NCBI RefSeq assembly: GCF_030177755.1
Contig: NZ_CP126539.1
Span: 1,326,001-1,390,000 of the forward strand
DNA length: 64,000 nt
From: Devosia sp. RR2S18
GTDB taxonomy: Bacteria > Pseudomonadota > Alphaproteobacteria > Rhizobiales > Devosiaceae
Direction of reading: 5' to 3'
Each line of letters starts with the position of its first letter. The stretch's first letter is position 1. Shown here piece by piece: positions 45,822-54,144 of the stretch. Below the pieces are notes generated by a model. That model had not been told where the DNA came from, made no database searches, and saw nothing but the letters and a program-made list of their open reading frames with translations. The translations under genes were made by a program, and so were the position numbers.

Positions 45822-46718
45822 CTATCGCAGCTTGTTTTCAGCAATGAAGGCGGTGAGTTTTTCTTGCTGCGTCGTTGTCAGCGGCCAGGCAGAAGGCGGA
45901 CGGGTGGGCCCGCAATCACGACCTAGGGCCTGCAGAGCCGCTTTCACGCCCGTGACATTGGTGCCGTTCATTTCCTCGGCCCGGATCTCCTCGAATGCCT
46001 TCATGCCGGCAATGAGCCGGTTGGCCTCCTTGAAGTCACCCGCCTCGAGTGCGGCATGGATTGCAAGGGAGCGCTCGGGCCAGACATTGATGAGGCCAGA
46101 GGTGAAGCCCCGCGCACCGACAGCATAGAAGGCGGGCGCCCAGATTTCTGCCAAGCCTCCGACCCAAACAATCTCCGGCGAACAGGCAGCTTTCGCCTCG
46201 GCGAGCTTCAGCGGGTTTGGAGTTGCCCACTTCACGCCTTTGACGCCCGGTACTGCGCAGAGTTCGGCGATTGCCATGGTTCCGATCGCATCGTTGCGCA
46301 AATAGAGCATCATCGGCAGCCCGCCCGACGCGTCGGCAACCGCCTTGAGGTAGTCGACGACACCGCGAGGAGCGACGAAAGGGTCAGGCGGCTGGTGCAC
46401 CATGAGTGCGGCCGCACCGGCTTCGGCTGAGGCCTGAGCTAGGCGGCAAGCGTCTCGGACGCCGCGCCCCACACCCGCGAGCAGAGGTGCCTTGCCGGCA
46501 ACCAATTCCGCCACCTCGTGCACCATGGTGATCGCCTCGCCGATGGTGAGGGCATAGAATTCGCCGGTATTGCCGTTGACGACTGGCATGTGCAGGCCCG
46601 CCGCCAGAGCCCGGTCGAGGATCGGGGCTAGCCGGGCAGGGGCAATGTCCCCATTGCCGTCATAGGGGGTCACCAGAATGCCGGAAATGCCGGTGAGTGC
46701 CTGATCCAGTGTAAGCAT
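45822..46718 (-). CDS. DHDPS-family keto-deoxy sugar acid dehydratase/aldolase
   Basis: A 298-residue DHDPS-superfamily protein. NGNTGEFYAL is the first motif, Tyr139 (MMLYLRND) and Schiff-base Lys163 (GVKWATPNP) are the catalytic pair. The YLRND and VKWA contexts differ from lysine-biosynthetic DapA. It is 11 bp after an IlvD/Edd dehydratase gene, the order known for pentonate pathways in which the second enzyme converts 2-keto-3-deoxypentonate to 2-oxoglutarate semialdehyde. GAGGGGG precedes ATG 46718. Confidence 0.83.
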   Translation of the reverse strand: MLTLDQALTGISGILVTPYDGNGDIAPARLAPILDRALAAGLHMPVVNGNTGEFYALTIGEAITMVHEVAELVAGKAPLLAGVGRGVRDACRLAQASAEAGAAALMVHQPPDPFVAPRGVVDYLKAVADASGGLPMMLYLRNDAIGTMAIAELCAVPGVKGVKWATPNPLKLAEAKAACSPEIVWVGGLAEIWAPAFYAVGARGFTSGLINVWPERSLAIHAALEAGDFKEANRLIAGMKAFEEIRAEEMNGTNVTGVKAALQALGRDCGPTRPPSAWPLTTTQQEKLTAFIAENKLR

Positions 46719-46729
46719 CGTTGTCCCCC

Positions 46730-48472
46730 TCAATAGATGTCGGGTTCGCCGGCAGCGGCACCGAAGTCCCGCTCCAGGAAGTCGAAGTCGCACCCCTTGT
46801 CGGCCTGGGTCACGTGGCGGGCATACATCCACCCCCAGCCGCGCTCGAACCTGGGGGTAGGTGGCTGCCAGGCGGCACGTCGGAGTGCCAGCTCCTCTTC
46901 GGACACCAGCATGTCGAGCCGGCGGTTGGGCAGGTCGAGCCGCACAATGTCACCGGTCTGGAGCAAGGCGAGCGGGCCGCCAATGAAGCTCTCCGGAGAC
47001 ACGTGGAGAACACAGGCGCCATATGAGGTGCCTGACATTCGGGCATCCGAGATGCGCAGCATGTCGCGGTGCCCCTGCTTGAGCAGCGCCTTGGGTATAG
47101 GCAGCATGCCCCATTCGGGAAAGCCGGGTCCACCTTGAGGGCCGGCATTGCGCAGCACCATGACGTGCTCCGGCGTGATGTCGAGGTTTTCGTCGTCCAC
47201 GGCCTTTTTCATGTCGGGATAGTTGTCAAAGACCAGCGCGGGACCTTGATGCACATGGTAGGCGGGGTCGCATGCAGCCGGCTTGATCACCGCGCCGTCG
47301 GGGCAGAGATTGCCGCGCAGAACCGCCAGCGATCCTTCGTGATAGACCGGATTGGACAGCGGACGAATGACATCATCATTGTACACCTGGGCATCCTCGA
47401 TGTTTTCGCCCAGCGTTCTGCCCGTCACCGTCACGCAGCTTGTATCCAGGCGATCCCCCAATTGCTTCATCAGAGCATTCAAGCCCCCCGCCTGATAGAA
47501 ATCCTCCATCAGGTAATCCTTCCCGGATGGCCGGACATTGGCAATCAGCGGCGTGGTTCGGCCGAGCGCATCGAGATCGTCGAGGGACAGGGCGACGCCA
47601 GCCCGTCGGGCCATCGCGATGAGGTGGACAACCGCGTTTGTCGAGCAGCCCGTCGCCATTGCGACGACGGCAGCGTTCCGGATGGAAGCATCCGTCACGA
47701 TCTTTTCAGGCGTAAGGTCCTCCCAGACCATGTCAACGATACGACGCCCGCAAGCCGAGGACATGCGTGAATGCCCCGAATCCACCGCAGGAATGGACGA
47801 GGCACCGGGCAGGGTAAGGCCCATGGCATCGGTGATCGCCGTCATGGTTGAGGCCGTGCCCATCGTCATGCACACCCCGGCAGAGCGAGCAATGCCGCCC
47901 TGGAGCCCCCGCCACTGCTCGTCCGAAACATTGCCCGCGCGACGCTCGTCCCAGTACTTCCACGCATCCGAACCCGAGCCCAGTGTGGTTCCGGCATAGT
48001 GCCCGCGCAACATTGGGCCGGCTGGCAGAAAAATCATTGGCAGGCCGGCGGTAAGGGCGCCCATCACCAGGCCCGGGGTGGTCTTGTCGCAACCGCCCAT
48101 GAGTACTACGCCGTCCAGTGGATGCGACCTGATCATCTCCTCGGTCTCCATCGCGAGGAGGTTGCGGTAGAGCATTGAGGTGGGCTTGGTGAAGCTCTCG
48201 TCCACCGACAGGGTGGGCAGTTCCACCGCGAAACCGCCCGCCTGGGCGATGCCGCGCTTTACGTCCTGAACGCGCTGCGGGAAATGCCCATGGCAAGAGT
48301 TGAGCTCGGACCAAGTGTTGAGGATGCCGATTATCGGCTTGCCCATGAAGTCTTCCTCGGAAAAGCCGAGTTGCATCAGGCGGGACCGGTGACCAAAGCT
48401 GCGCAGATCGTCCGGGGCAAACCAACGTGCTGAGCGCAGGGCGTCCACCGATTTCTTATGGCCAAACTTCAT
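46730..48472 (-). CDS. IlvD/Edd-family sugar-acid dehydratase (arabonate/xylonate type)
   Basis: A 580-residue Fe-S dehydratase. Three cluster cysteines are seen: Cys60 (LNSCHGHFP), Cys128 (MGGCDKTTPG) and Cys201 (GVCMTMGTASTM). The CDKTTPG form and C-terminal extension are typical of L-arabonate, D-xylonate and related dehydratases rather than IlvD. It converts an aldonate to the 2-keto-3-deoxy acid. ATG 48472 after GGAGG is chosen; the longer frame runs through the operator. First gene of a three-gene operon, divergent from a TctCBA transporter. Confidence 0.9.
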   Translation of the reverse strand: MKFGHKKSVDALRSARWFAPDDLRSFGHRSRLMQLGFSEEDFMGKPIIGILNTWSELNSCHGHFPQRVQDVKRGIAQAGGFAVELPTLSVDESFTKPTSMLYRNLLAMETEEMIRSHPLDGVVLMGGCDKTTPGLVMGALTAGLPMIFLPAGPMLRGHYAGTTLGSGSDAWKYWDERRAGNVSDEQWRGLQGGIARSAGVCMTMGTASTMTAITDAMGLTLPGASSIPAVDSGHSRMSSACGRRIVDMVWEDLTPEKIVTDASIRNAAVVAMATGCSTNAVVHLIAMARRAGVALSLDDLDALGRTTPLIANVRPSGKDYLMEDFYQAGGLNALMKQLGDRLDTSCVTVTGRTLGENIEDAQVYNDDVIRPLSNPVYHEGSLAVLRGNLCPDGAVIKPAACDPAYHVHQGPALVFDNYPDMKKAVDDENLDITPEHVMVLRNAGPQGGPGFPEWGMLPIPKALLKQGHRDMLRISDARMSGTSYGACVLHVSPESFIGGPLALLQTGDIVRLDLPNRRLDMLVSEEELALRRAAWQPPTPRFERGWGWMYARHVTQADKGCDFDFLERDFGAAAGEPDIY

Positions 48473-48497
48473 CGGGTCACCTCCAAGTTCCCTTTCG

Positions 48498-48511
48498 TGT
48501 ATGCGTATCCA
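48498..48511. promoter_or_regulatory. Candidate LacI-type operator (dehydratase side)
   Basis: TGTATGCGTATCCA, a near-symmetric 14-mer with the central CG of LacI/GntR-type sites. It matches 48631-48644 at 12 of 14 positions. Confidence 0.6.
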
Positions 48512-48630
48512 TCGGGTTCTGTCAACCAGCTCTGCGCGAACTCTCCGCTGCCCAATTAGTCCATAATACTGCCGTGAAGGTGCGTGGCCTTGGACGGGGT
48601 TGACAGTTTGGGAAGCCGTCGGCATGACTA

Positions 48631-48644
48631 TGTATGCGCATTCA
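48631..48644. promoter_or_regulatory. Candidate LacI-type operator (transporter side)
   Basis: TGTATGCGCATTCA, an almost perfect palindrome around CG, about 84 bp before the tctC start. It is the partner of 48498-48511 across the divergent region. Confidence 0.65.
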
Positions 48645-48727
48645 AAAGATGTGATCGAGGTGGTGGGCGCAGGTGCGGTCCGCCATTATCCGGAAACGCC
48701 GCGAGCAGCGCGGCACGGGAGGAATCA

Positions 48728-49774
48728 ATGAAACTCACTCGCAGAATGATTGTCGTCGCCATCGGCGCCATGGCCATTGCGGCCCAGCCCTTGGCTGCTG
48801 CCGCGCAGAACCTGCCCAACAACATCCGTATGGTGATCGGCTCGACCTCGACTGGTGGGGATACCTACCAGAACGCATCCATTGTGGCGGAGGCGCTCTC
48901 AGAGCAGCTCGGCGTTAATATCAAGGTAGATCCGGTGGGTACCAGTGAGGGCCTCAAGGCGCTGGCACGAGACACTCGCGGCAACACCATCATGCTGCAC
49001 CATGACCAGATCTATCTGTCCCACCTCTACGGTGTTCCCGGCAACGACGATCCGTTCGAGAACTTCATCATCGGTCCGACAGTCGCCATCAATCCCGGTG
49101 ACTCGTTCCTCGTGCCGGCGGACTCGCCTTACCAGACCATGGAGGACATCCTGGATGCCGCCGAGGCTGGCACGCAGGTAAGGGTCGCCATCCAACCCGG
49201 TGGTGTTTCCGAAATTGGCTTCACCGCAATGAAAAATGCGGCTCGGGTCCGTTCTCCCGGCTCGGAAGCCAATATCGTTGCGGTGAACACCGGCTCACAG
49301 GCGGACAAGAACCAGGCCATGTGGGACGGATTGGCCGATGTGATCAACGGCTCGATCCAGGCCAACGAGCAGTTCACCCAGCTCGGCGCGGACGATCCCA
49401 AGGCGATGCGTTTCGTCTGGATCACGGCACGGCCGCAGACGCTGGAGCAGGCTCCTGAAGCGGGTATGGGTGACACCACCCGCGAGGAGTTCCTGCAGTA
49501 TGCGAGCCCGGCCACCAGTGTGACGCTGGACGGGACGGACGACTTCGCCTTCGATAAGGAGTTCTTCCTCCTCTACAACGAGGAAATGGACCCGGCGATC
49601 ATGGACGCCATCGATACCGCACTTGAGAAAATCTACGCTGAGGGCGAGATCCAGCAGCGGCAATCCGAAGCCTTCTTCATCCCCAACTTCCAGCCGCGGG
49701 ATGAGGCGCTCGAACACCTGAGCGACAAGCGTGACACGGTTGCCGGTATCATCGAGCAGCTCAAGGTCGAATAG
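48728..49774 (+). CDS. tctC: Tripartite tricarboxylate transporter substrate-binding protein (TctC-like)
   Basis: A 348-residue periplasmic receptor of the Bug/TctC type, with a signal peptide at about residues 1-26 (PLAAAAQ). IRMVIGSTSTGGDTYQNASIVAEALSEQLGVNI is the N-lobe with the ligand loop, and VRVAIQPGGVSEIGF the second lobe. It is somewhat divergent from classic TctC. First gene of the transporter operon. The ligand is probably an aldonate, given the divergent dehydratases. Confidence 0.85.
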   Translation: MKLTRRMIVVAIGAMAIAAQPLAAAAQNLPNNIRMVIGSTSTGGDTYQNASIVAEALSEQLGVNIKVDPVGTSEGLKALARDTRGNTIMLHHDQIYLSHLYGVPGNDDPFENFIIGPTVAINPGDSFLVPADSPYQTMEDILDAAEAGTQVRVAIQPGGVSEIGFTAMKNAARVRSPGSEANIVAVNTGSQADKNQAMWDGLADVINGSIQANEQFTQLGADDPKAMRFVWITARPQTLEQAPEAGMGDTTREEFLQYASPATSVTLDGTDDFAFDKEFFLLYNEEMDPAIMDAIDTALEKIYAEGEIQQRQSEAFFIPNFQPRDEALEHLSDKRDTVAGIIEQLKVE

Positions 49775-49857
49775 TCCACGAGGCAGTCTCCCAAGGATGG
49801 GGTCCGGGCAACAGCCTTGGATCCCATCTTGGCAGCGTGTCGAACAAGGAGGTGGCA

Positions 49858-50277
49858 ATGGGTGAATTGACCCGTGTGCAGATCGATTTCGCAACATCGC
49901 ATCTGGTTTTTCCGACACTCATCGGGGCCATTCTGCTGTTGCTGGGTCTGGCAATCCTGATCGTCGAGCGGGCCGCCATTCTGGGTTCCGCCACGATGTG
50001 GCGCAGGACCTTTGCCGAGATGGACAAGCTGCGCTTTCTCGGTGCTCTCGCGCTTACCGTAGTTTACTTTCTGCTGATGGTGCCTATCGGCGAAATCTGG
50101 CCCAACACCGGTCTGGGTTTTCTTTTGTGCTCCATTCCTTTCGTTGCCCTCGCTGCCATCCTGTTCATGCATGAGCGCACATGGCGGAAGATGGTGCCGG
50201 TCCTTGTTGTCGCTCTGGTTGGCCCTCTGCTCGTTTGGTGGCTCCTCAGTGACATCTTCTTTCTCACGCTACCGTAA
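49858..50277 (+). CDS. tctB: Tripartite tricarboxylate transporter small subunit (TctB-like)
   Basis: A 139-residue membrane protein with four hydrophobic helices, starting at ATG 49858 after AAGGAGG. Sequence conservation in TctB is low; size, topology and position between tctC and tctA support the call. Confidence 0.85.
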   Translation: MGELTRVQIDFATSHLVFPTLIGAILLLLGLAILIVERAAILGSATMWRRTFAEMDKLRFLGALALTVVYFLLMVPIGEIWPNTGLGFLLCSIPFVALAAILFMHERTWRKMVPVLVVALVGPLLVWWLLSDIFFLTLP

Positions 50278-50295
50278 GCTGGAGCTGACTAGGTG

Positions 50296-51795
50296 ATGGA
50301 TATCTTCAGCCTGATCTCGCCGCTCTTTGTCGCGCTGATCGTCAGCGGGACCTTTGTCGGCATAATTTTCGGCGCTATCCCCGGCATGACAGCCACCATG
50401 GCGGTCGCGGTTTGTTTGCCACTGACCTATTCGCTAGGACTTGAGAACGGGTTGGCACTGCTGCTTGGGCTTTATGTCGGTGGCATCTCGGGAGGGACAG
50501 TGCCAGCTGTGCTGCTGGGAATTCCCGGTACGCCATCTTCTATCGCCACCTGCTTTGACGCCTATCCGATGGCTCAGCGGGGCGAAGGTGAAAAGGCTTT
50601 GCGCATTAGCATCATCGCTTCGCTGGTCGGCGGACTTTTTTCCCTCATAGCGCTCTACTTTTTTGCGCCTGCCCTGGCGGATTTCGCCATTCGGTTTTCC
50701 TACGTGGAGAAGTTCCTGATTATCTTCTTTGCACTTACCGTCATGGCGGCCCTCTCCAGCAATATGCTCCTCGGCATCTTCTCTGGTTTCCTTGGGATCT
50801 TCATCAGCCTGATCGGAGTGTACGACGTGACGGACGGTGGCAATGGGCATTACCGTCTAATCCCTCCAGGTACCGAGTATTGGCTGGACAGCGGCTTCTC
50901 CCTTCTACCAGTGCTGATCGCTCTCTTCGGCCTCGCCGCGATCCTGGAGGAAGCTGAGAAGGGCATGCCGCGAGCGAAGACCGCCAGCGAGATCAAGGTT
51001 GGCGCACAATCACGCTTCTCGTTCTCGGTTCTCAAAGGGCAGGGGCGAAACCTGTTCCAGTCCTCGGCCATCGGCACGTTCATAGGCATCTTGCCAGGTG
51101 TGGGCGGCTCGGCGGCGTCGATCCTTTCCTATACGGCGGCAAAGACTACCTCGAAGCACCCCGAGGAATACGGCAAGGGATCAGCCGAGGGGATCATAGC
51201 GACAGAGGCCGGCAACAACGCGTTGACTGGCGGGGCGCTGGTACCACTCCTGTCGCTTGGCATCCCCGGAGACTCCACGACGGCTCTGTTGATCGGTGCT
51301 TTCGCTCTCCAAGGCGTGCAGGTTGGTCCATTGTTCATCGGGAACAACCCGGAAACCTGGAACGCCATGATTGTCGCGATGATCATTGCGAACGTCGCCA
51401 TGTTCATCATGATGTACTTCGCGATCCGGTGGTTCGCCATGGTGGTGACGGTTCCCAAGTACATTCTCTATCCCGTCATCCTGATGATGTGCGTGATCGG
51501 CGCCTACACGATCAATTACGGCATCATGTTCGACGTTTGGACCCTTCTTATCTTTGGCATCTTCGGCTGGCTGGCGATCAAGATCAGGCTGGAGATAGCG
51601 CCCTTCATCATTGGTTTTATCCTCGGGCCATCGGCGGAAATCTACTTCGTGAAAAGCCTTGAGTCCTTCGGTGATCTGACCATCTTCTTCACCAAGAGCT
51701 GGATTGCCGTGGTTCTTTGGGTCCTCATCGTCGCTTCGGTGGTTGGGTCGATCTTGATGGCGCGCAGGTCGAAGGCTATGGCGGAGAAGATCTAG
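50296..51795 (+). CDS. tctA: Tripartite tricarboxylate transporter large permease (TctA)
   Basis: A 499-residue polytopic permease with about 11-12 helices. The hallmark segments are FGAIPGMTATMAVAVCLPLTY near the N-terminus, GGISGGTVPAVLLGIPGTPSSIAT, and the internal repeat IGILPGVGGSAASILSY and LTGGALVPLLSLGIPGDSTTALL. ATG 50296 is chosen over GTG 50293. Membrane channel of the TctCBA system. Confidence 0.94.
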   Translation: MDIFSLISPLFVALIVSGTFVGIIFGAIPGMTATMAVAVCLPLTYSLGLENGLALLLGLYVGGISGGTVPAVLLGIPGTPSSIATCFDAYPMAQRGEGEKALRISIIASLVGGLFSLIALYFFAPALADFAIRFSYVEKFLIIFFALTVMAALSSNMLLGIFSGFLGIFISLIGVYDVTDGGNGHYRLIPPGTEYWLDSGFSLLPVLIALFGLAAILEEAEKGMPRAKTASEIKVGAQSRFSFSVLKGQGRNLFQSSAIGTFIGILPGVGGSAASILSYTAAKTTSKHPEEYGKGSAEGIIATEAGNNALTGGALVPLLSLGIPGDSTTALLIGAFALQGVQVGPLFIGNNPETWNAMIVAMIIANVAMFIMMYFAIRWFAMVVTVPKYILYPVILMMCVIGAYTINYGIMFDVWTLLIFGIFGWLAIKIRLEIAPFIIGFILGPSAEIYFVKSLESFGDLTIFFTKSWIAVVLWVLIVASVVGSILMARRSKAMAEKI

Positions 51796-51821
51796 CCCGA
51801 AATGCCTGGAGACTTGCTCAC

Positions 51822-52871
51822 ATGACTTCCTCCGCCTCGGATCGCCTCCCTTCGGCCGATCGCCAGGCAAGCGGCAGCGGCCGTGTCACCATGGCCGATA
51901 TCGGCAGGTTGGCGGGGGTGTCGCAGGTGACAGTATCCCGTGCGCTCTCTGACCCTTCGAAGGTGTCCGCCGAGACGCTCCAGCGTATCAAGGAGGCGAT
52001 TAGGCTCACCGGCTTCGTGCCCAATGCACTGGCGGGTGCCCTTGCCTCCAGCAAGAGCAACCTGATTGCAGCTCTGGTCCCCTCAATCACCAACGTCGTG
52101 TATTCAAGCACGCTGCATGCCTTCTCCGAGATCATGCGCGGCCATGGCTACCAGATCATGCTCTCGGAGACCGGCCACTCTCAGGAGCGGGAGGAGGAAG
52201 TTGTTGCGGCTCTCCTCTCGCGCCGTCCCGACGGCATGCTGCTGACCGGAGTTCATCACAGTCCGAGCGTCCGCCGCATGCTGATGGGCGCGGGGATTCC
52301 GGTGGTCGAGGTCTGGGACGTAACGGAAACGCCGATTGATGTCTGCATCGGCTTTTCTCATGCTGCAGCGGGTGCGGCTGCAGCGGACTTCGCGTTCGAG
52401 AGTGGCTATCGACGTGCAGCCACGATCACCGCTGCCGATCAAAGAGCCGAGCGTCGGCGGGATGCCTTCATCTCCAGGTTCAATCAACGCGGTGGCGAGA
52501 GCGTCGTCAAAGTTGACGTCGCAGGATCAGCCACATTGAAAACTGGGCGTGAGGCCGCGTTGCAGTTGATCGAACGCGGAGACAGCAGGGGCTCGGTTGT
52601 CTTCTGTAGCTCGGATCAGTTCGCGCAAGGTATCTTGGTCGAGGCGAAAGCTCGAGGCGTGGGGGTCCCGAGCGAACTGGCTGTAATTGGTTTCGGCGAC
52701 CAGGAGTTTGCCGCCTACACAGAGCCGGCACTGACCTCCGTGCGAGTGGACCGGGACCTTCTAGGCAGCGCGGCAGCCGACGCACTGATCAACCGCTTCA
52801 AACCGTCAGGGCAGGCGACGGCTCCAGTTCATGACATCGGCTTCGAGATCGTCAAGCGTGGCTCTGCCTGA
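51822..52871 (+). CDS. LacI-family repressor (gluconate-repressor-like)
   Basis: A 349-residue regulator. The HTH and hinge are at residues about 22-75 (TMADIGRLAGVSQVTVSRALSDP and GFVPNALAGALAS). The periplasmic-binding-protein-like domain begins LIAALVPSITNVVYSSTLHAF, close in style to the E. coli gluconate repressor. It follows tctA by 26 bp on the same strand, so it is probably part of the transporter operon and represses through the two TGTATGCGYATNCA sites at 48.5-48.6 kb. Confidence 0.9.
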   Translation: MTSSASDRLPSADRQASGSGRVTMADIGRLAGVSQVTVSRALSDPSKVSAETLQRIKEAIRLTGFVPNALAGALASSKSNLIAALVPSITNVVYSSTLHAFSEIMRGHGYQIMLSETGHSQEREEEVVAALLSRRPDGMLLTGVHHSPSVRRMLMGAGIPVVEVWDVTETPIDVCIGFSHAAAGAAAADFAFESGYRRAATITAADQRAERRRDAFISRFNQRGGESVVKVDVAGSATLKTGREAALQLIERGDSRGSVVFCSSDQFAQGILVEAKARGVGVPSELAVIGFGDQEFAAYTEPALTSVRVDRDLLGSAAADALINRFKPSGQATAPVHDIGFEIVKRGSA

Positions 52872-53047
52872 GCTTCGGCAGTGGAGAAATCTGAGCCGTG
52901 CGATGCTCATCGGACTCGCCCTCTGCAAACAGATCTCCCCATTGAGGCCGCCTTGGTTTCCTCGGAACATATCCGCGTCTCTATGGCTGCGTTCTGCGTC
53001 GGGGCGGCGAACCCCAGTTCGTGCTGTTACTGCACCGGCACATCGGC

Positions 53048-53245
53048 TCAGAGGAAGATGCTACCAGGCCGATCTTGCGCGGAGGCAATATGGGCCTCCG
53101 GCACTCGGGAGAACACAAGAGCAGCTCGCTCCCGGCGCATGTCGTCTTCGAGAGCGGCGATCACCTTCTCGGTAAGTTCCGTGATGTTGGGAGGAGCTTC
53201 GGTTGAATTGTGCCGGTCCAGTTCGGATTTTCTGTAGCTGTCCAT
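53048..53245 (-). CDS. Possible small hypothetical protein
   Basis: A 65-residue frame with a charged helical middle (ITELTEKVIAALEDDMRRERA). The ribosome site (AAGAAG adjacent to ATG) is poor and no family is recognised. It lies downstream of the HTH and TIR genes on the same strand, with a 330-bp gap. It may be a real small protein or chance. Confidence 0.3.
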   Translation of the reverse strand: MDSYRKSELDRHNSTEAPPNITELTEKVIAALEDDMRRERAALVFSRVPEAHIASAQDRPGSIFL

Positions 53246-53390
53246 CTTCTTGCCCGCTGATGAGGTTGGGCCTAAATGGCTCACCGGAAAGGCAGTTCCT
53301 AATGTCACCTGATCTTTACCAGAACGTTGAACTTGTTATCGGGTGATGAAGTTCCCCCTCGAGGCTTCTCCAACTGGGAACGGCATCTTC

Positions 53391-53410
53391 GCGCCCCATT
53401 TCGGCCGCTA
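53391..53410. repeat. Dispersed intergenic repeat, copy G
   Basis: Minus strand reads CGGCCGAAATGGGGCGCG, matching the core shared with copies A, D and E. Confidence 0.45.
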
Positions 53411-53480
53411 TGAAGCGCGTCTTGACTTCCTAAAACCGGACGCGCAGGCTCTGGCCTGATCGACGAGTACGAGGGTCTGA

Positions 53481-53500
53481 AGCCGCCCCATTTTGGTCGT
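53481..53500. repeat. Dispersed intergenic repeat, copy H
   Basis: Minus strand reads ACGACCAAAATGGGGCGG, identical over 15 bases to copy B near 14892. Confidence 0.5.
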
Positions 53501-53574
53501 TCAGCTGAAACTTGCCGTCACCCTTAAGCTAGCATGTGACATTCAGCCATCTGCAGATTCGTGTTGGGATGACC

Positions 53575-54084
53575 TCACGCCCATTGAACTGTGGGGCCCG
53601 GCTCGGCTGACCGGCCGGCGTTGAATCGATTACCCAGTTCGATCAGATGCATTCCAAGCGGGATCATCAAAGCCCATCCGCCGGTCCACTGTGGCTCGAT
53701 GTCAACGAGGCCGAATTGTGGGGGCTCGCCAGGCATGGTCGTAGGGTGAGCAACTGCGTAAGTCCGTGCAATGCGTTTGATCTGCTCGATGTCCTCATCG
53801 GCGAGGCGAGAGTACATCAAGTCCAAACTACCGCCGAAAGCGAACTGCGTTGTATGTGCAGCAGTGCTCACCGAAACGCCGAGGTCCATCAGCTGGCTAG
53901 TAAGAGAAACCCAGATAATCATGCGCGGCGAGTACCGCCTGTTGCGGCCCTCACGCGCGGCGATCGTAGGGAAGTGTCGCTTGACGAGCATCTGTAGTCG
54001 CGATGGCTCGATCGGGAGCATGCGCTGTACGTCGCCAGCGGTATAGATCAGGTGATCAAGCTTCTCAAAAAACGGGTTACTCAT
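53575..54084 (-). CDS. Small HTH protein downstream of the TIR gene
   Basis: A 169-residue protein. Residues about 10-75 resemble a MerR-type winged helix: YTAGDVQRMLPIEPSRLQMLVKRHF, then GRNRRYSPRMIIWVSLTSQLMDLGVSVSTAA. The rest is unrecognised, ending Gly/Pro-rich. ATG 54084 is chosen because GGAG lies 6 bp upstream. It starts 60 bp after the TIR stop on the same strand. Two 10-bp direct repeats lie just ahead of it, a possible autoregulatory site. It may regulate or assist the TIR protein. Confidence 0.65.
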   Translation of the reverse strand: MSNPFFEKLDHLIYTAGDVQRMLPIEPSRLQMLVKRHFPTIAAREGRNRRYSPRMIIWVSLTSQLMDLGVSVSTAAHTTQFAFGGSLDLMYSRLADEDIEQIKRIARTYAVAHPTTMPGEPPQFGLVDIEPQWTGGWALMIPLGMHLIELGNRFNAGRSAEPGPTVQWA

Positions 54085-54101
54085 AGCAAACTCCATGAAT
54101 G

Positions 54102-54123
54102 TAGCAAATGCTATAGCAAATGC
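54102..54123. repeat. Direct repeats upstream of the HTH gene
   Basis: TAGCAAATGC occurs at 54102-54111 and 54114-54123, a 12-bp period; a partial TAGCAAA is at 54084. About one helix turn apart on the same face, they look like a regulator-binding array for the adjacent HTH protein. Confidence 0.45.
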
Positions 54124-54144
54124 CACATTCAGGGTCAAGCATGC

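Larger units (their letters stand above)
52872..53574. other. Mostly non-coding gap with two repeat copies
   Basis: About 700 bp between the LacI gene and the accessory TIR region. It contains a possible small minus-strand gene (53048-53245) and two inverted copies of the AATGGGG-core repeat, at 53391-53410 and 53481-53500. Nothing else is supported. Confidence 0.5.
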
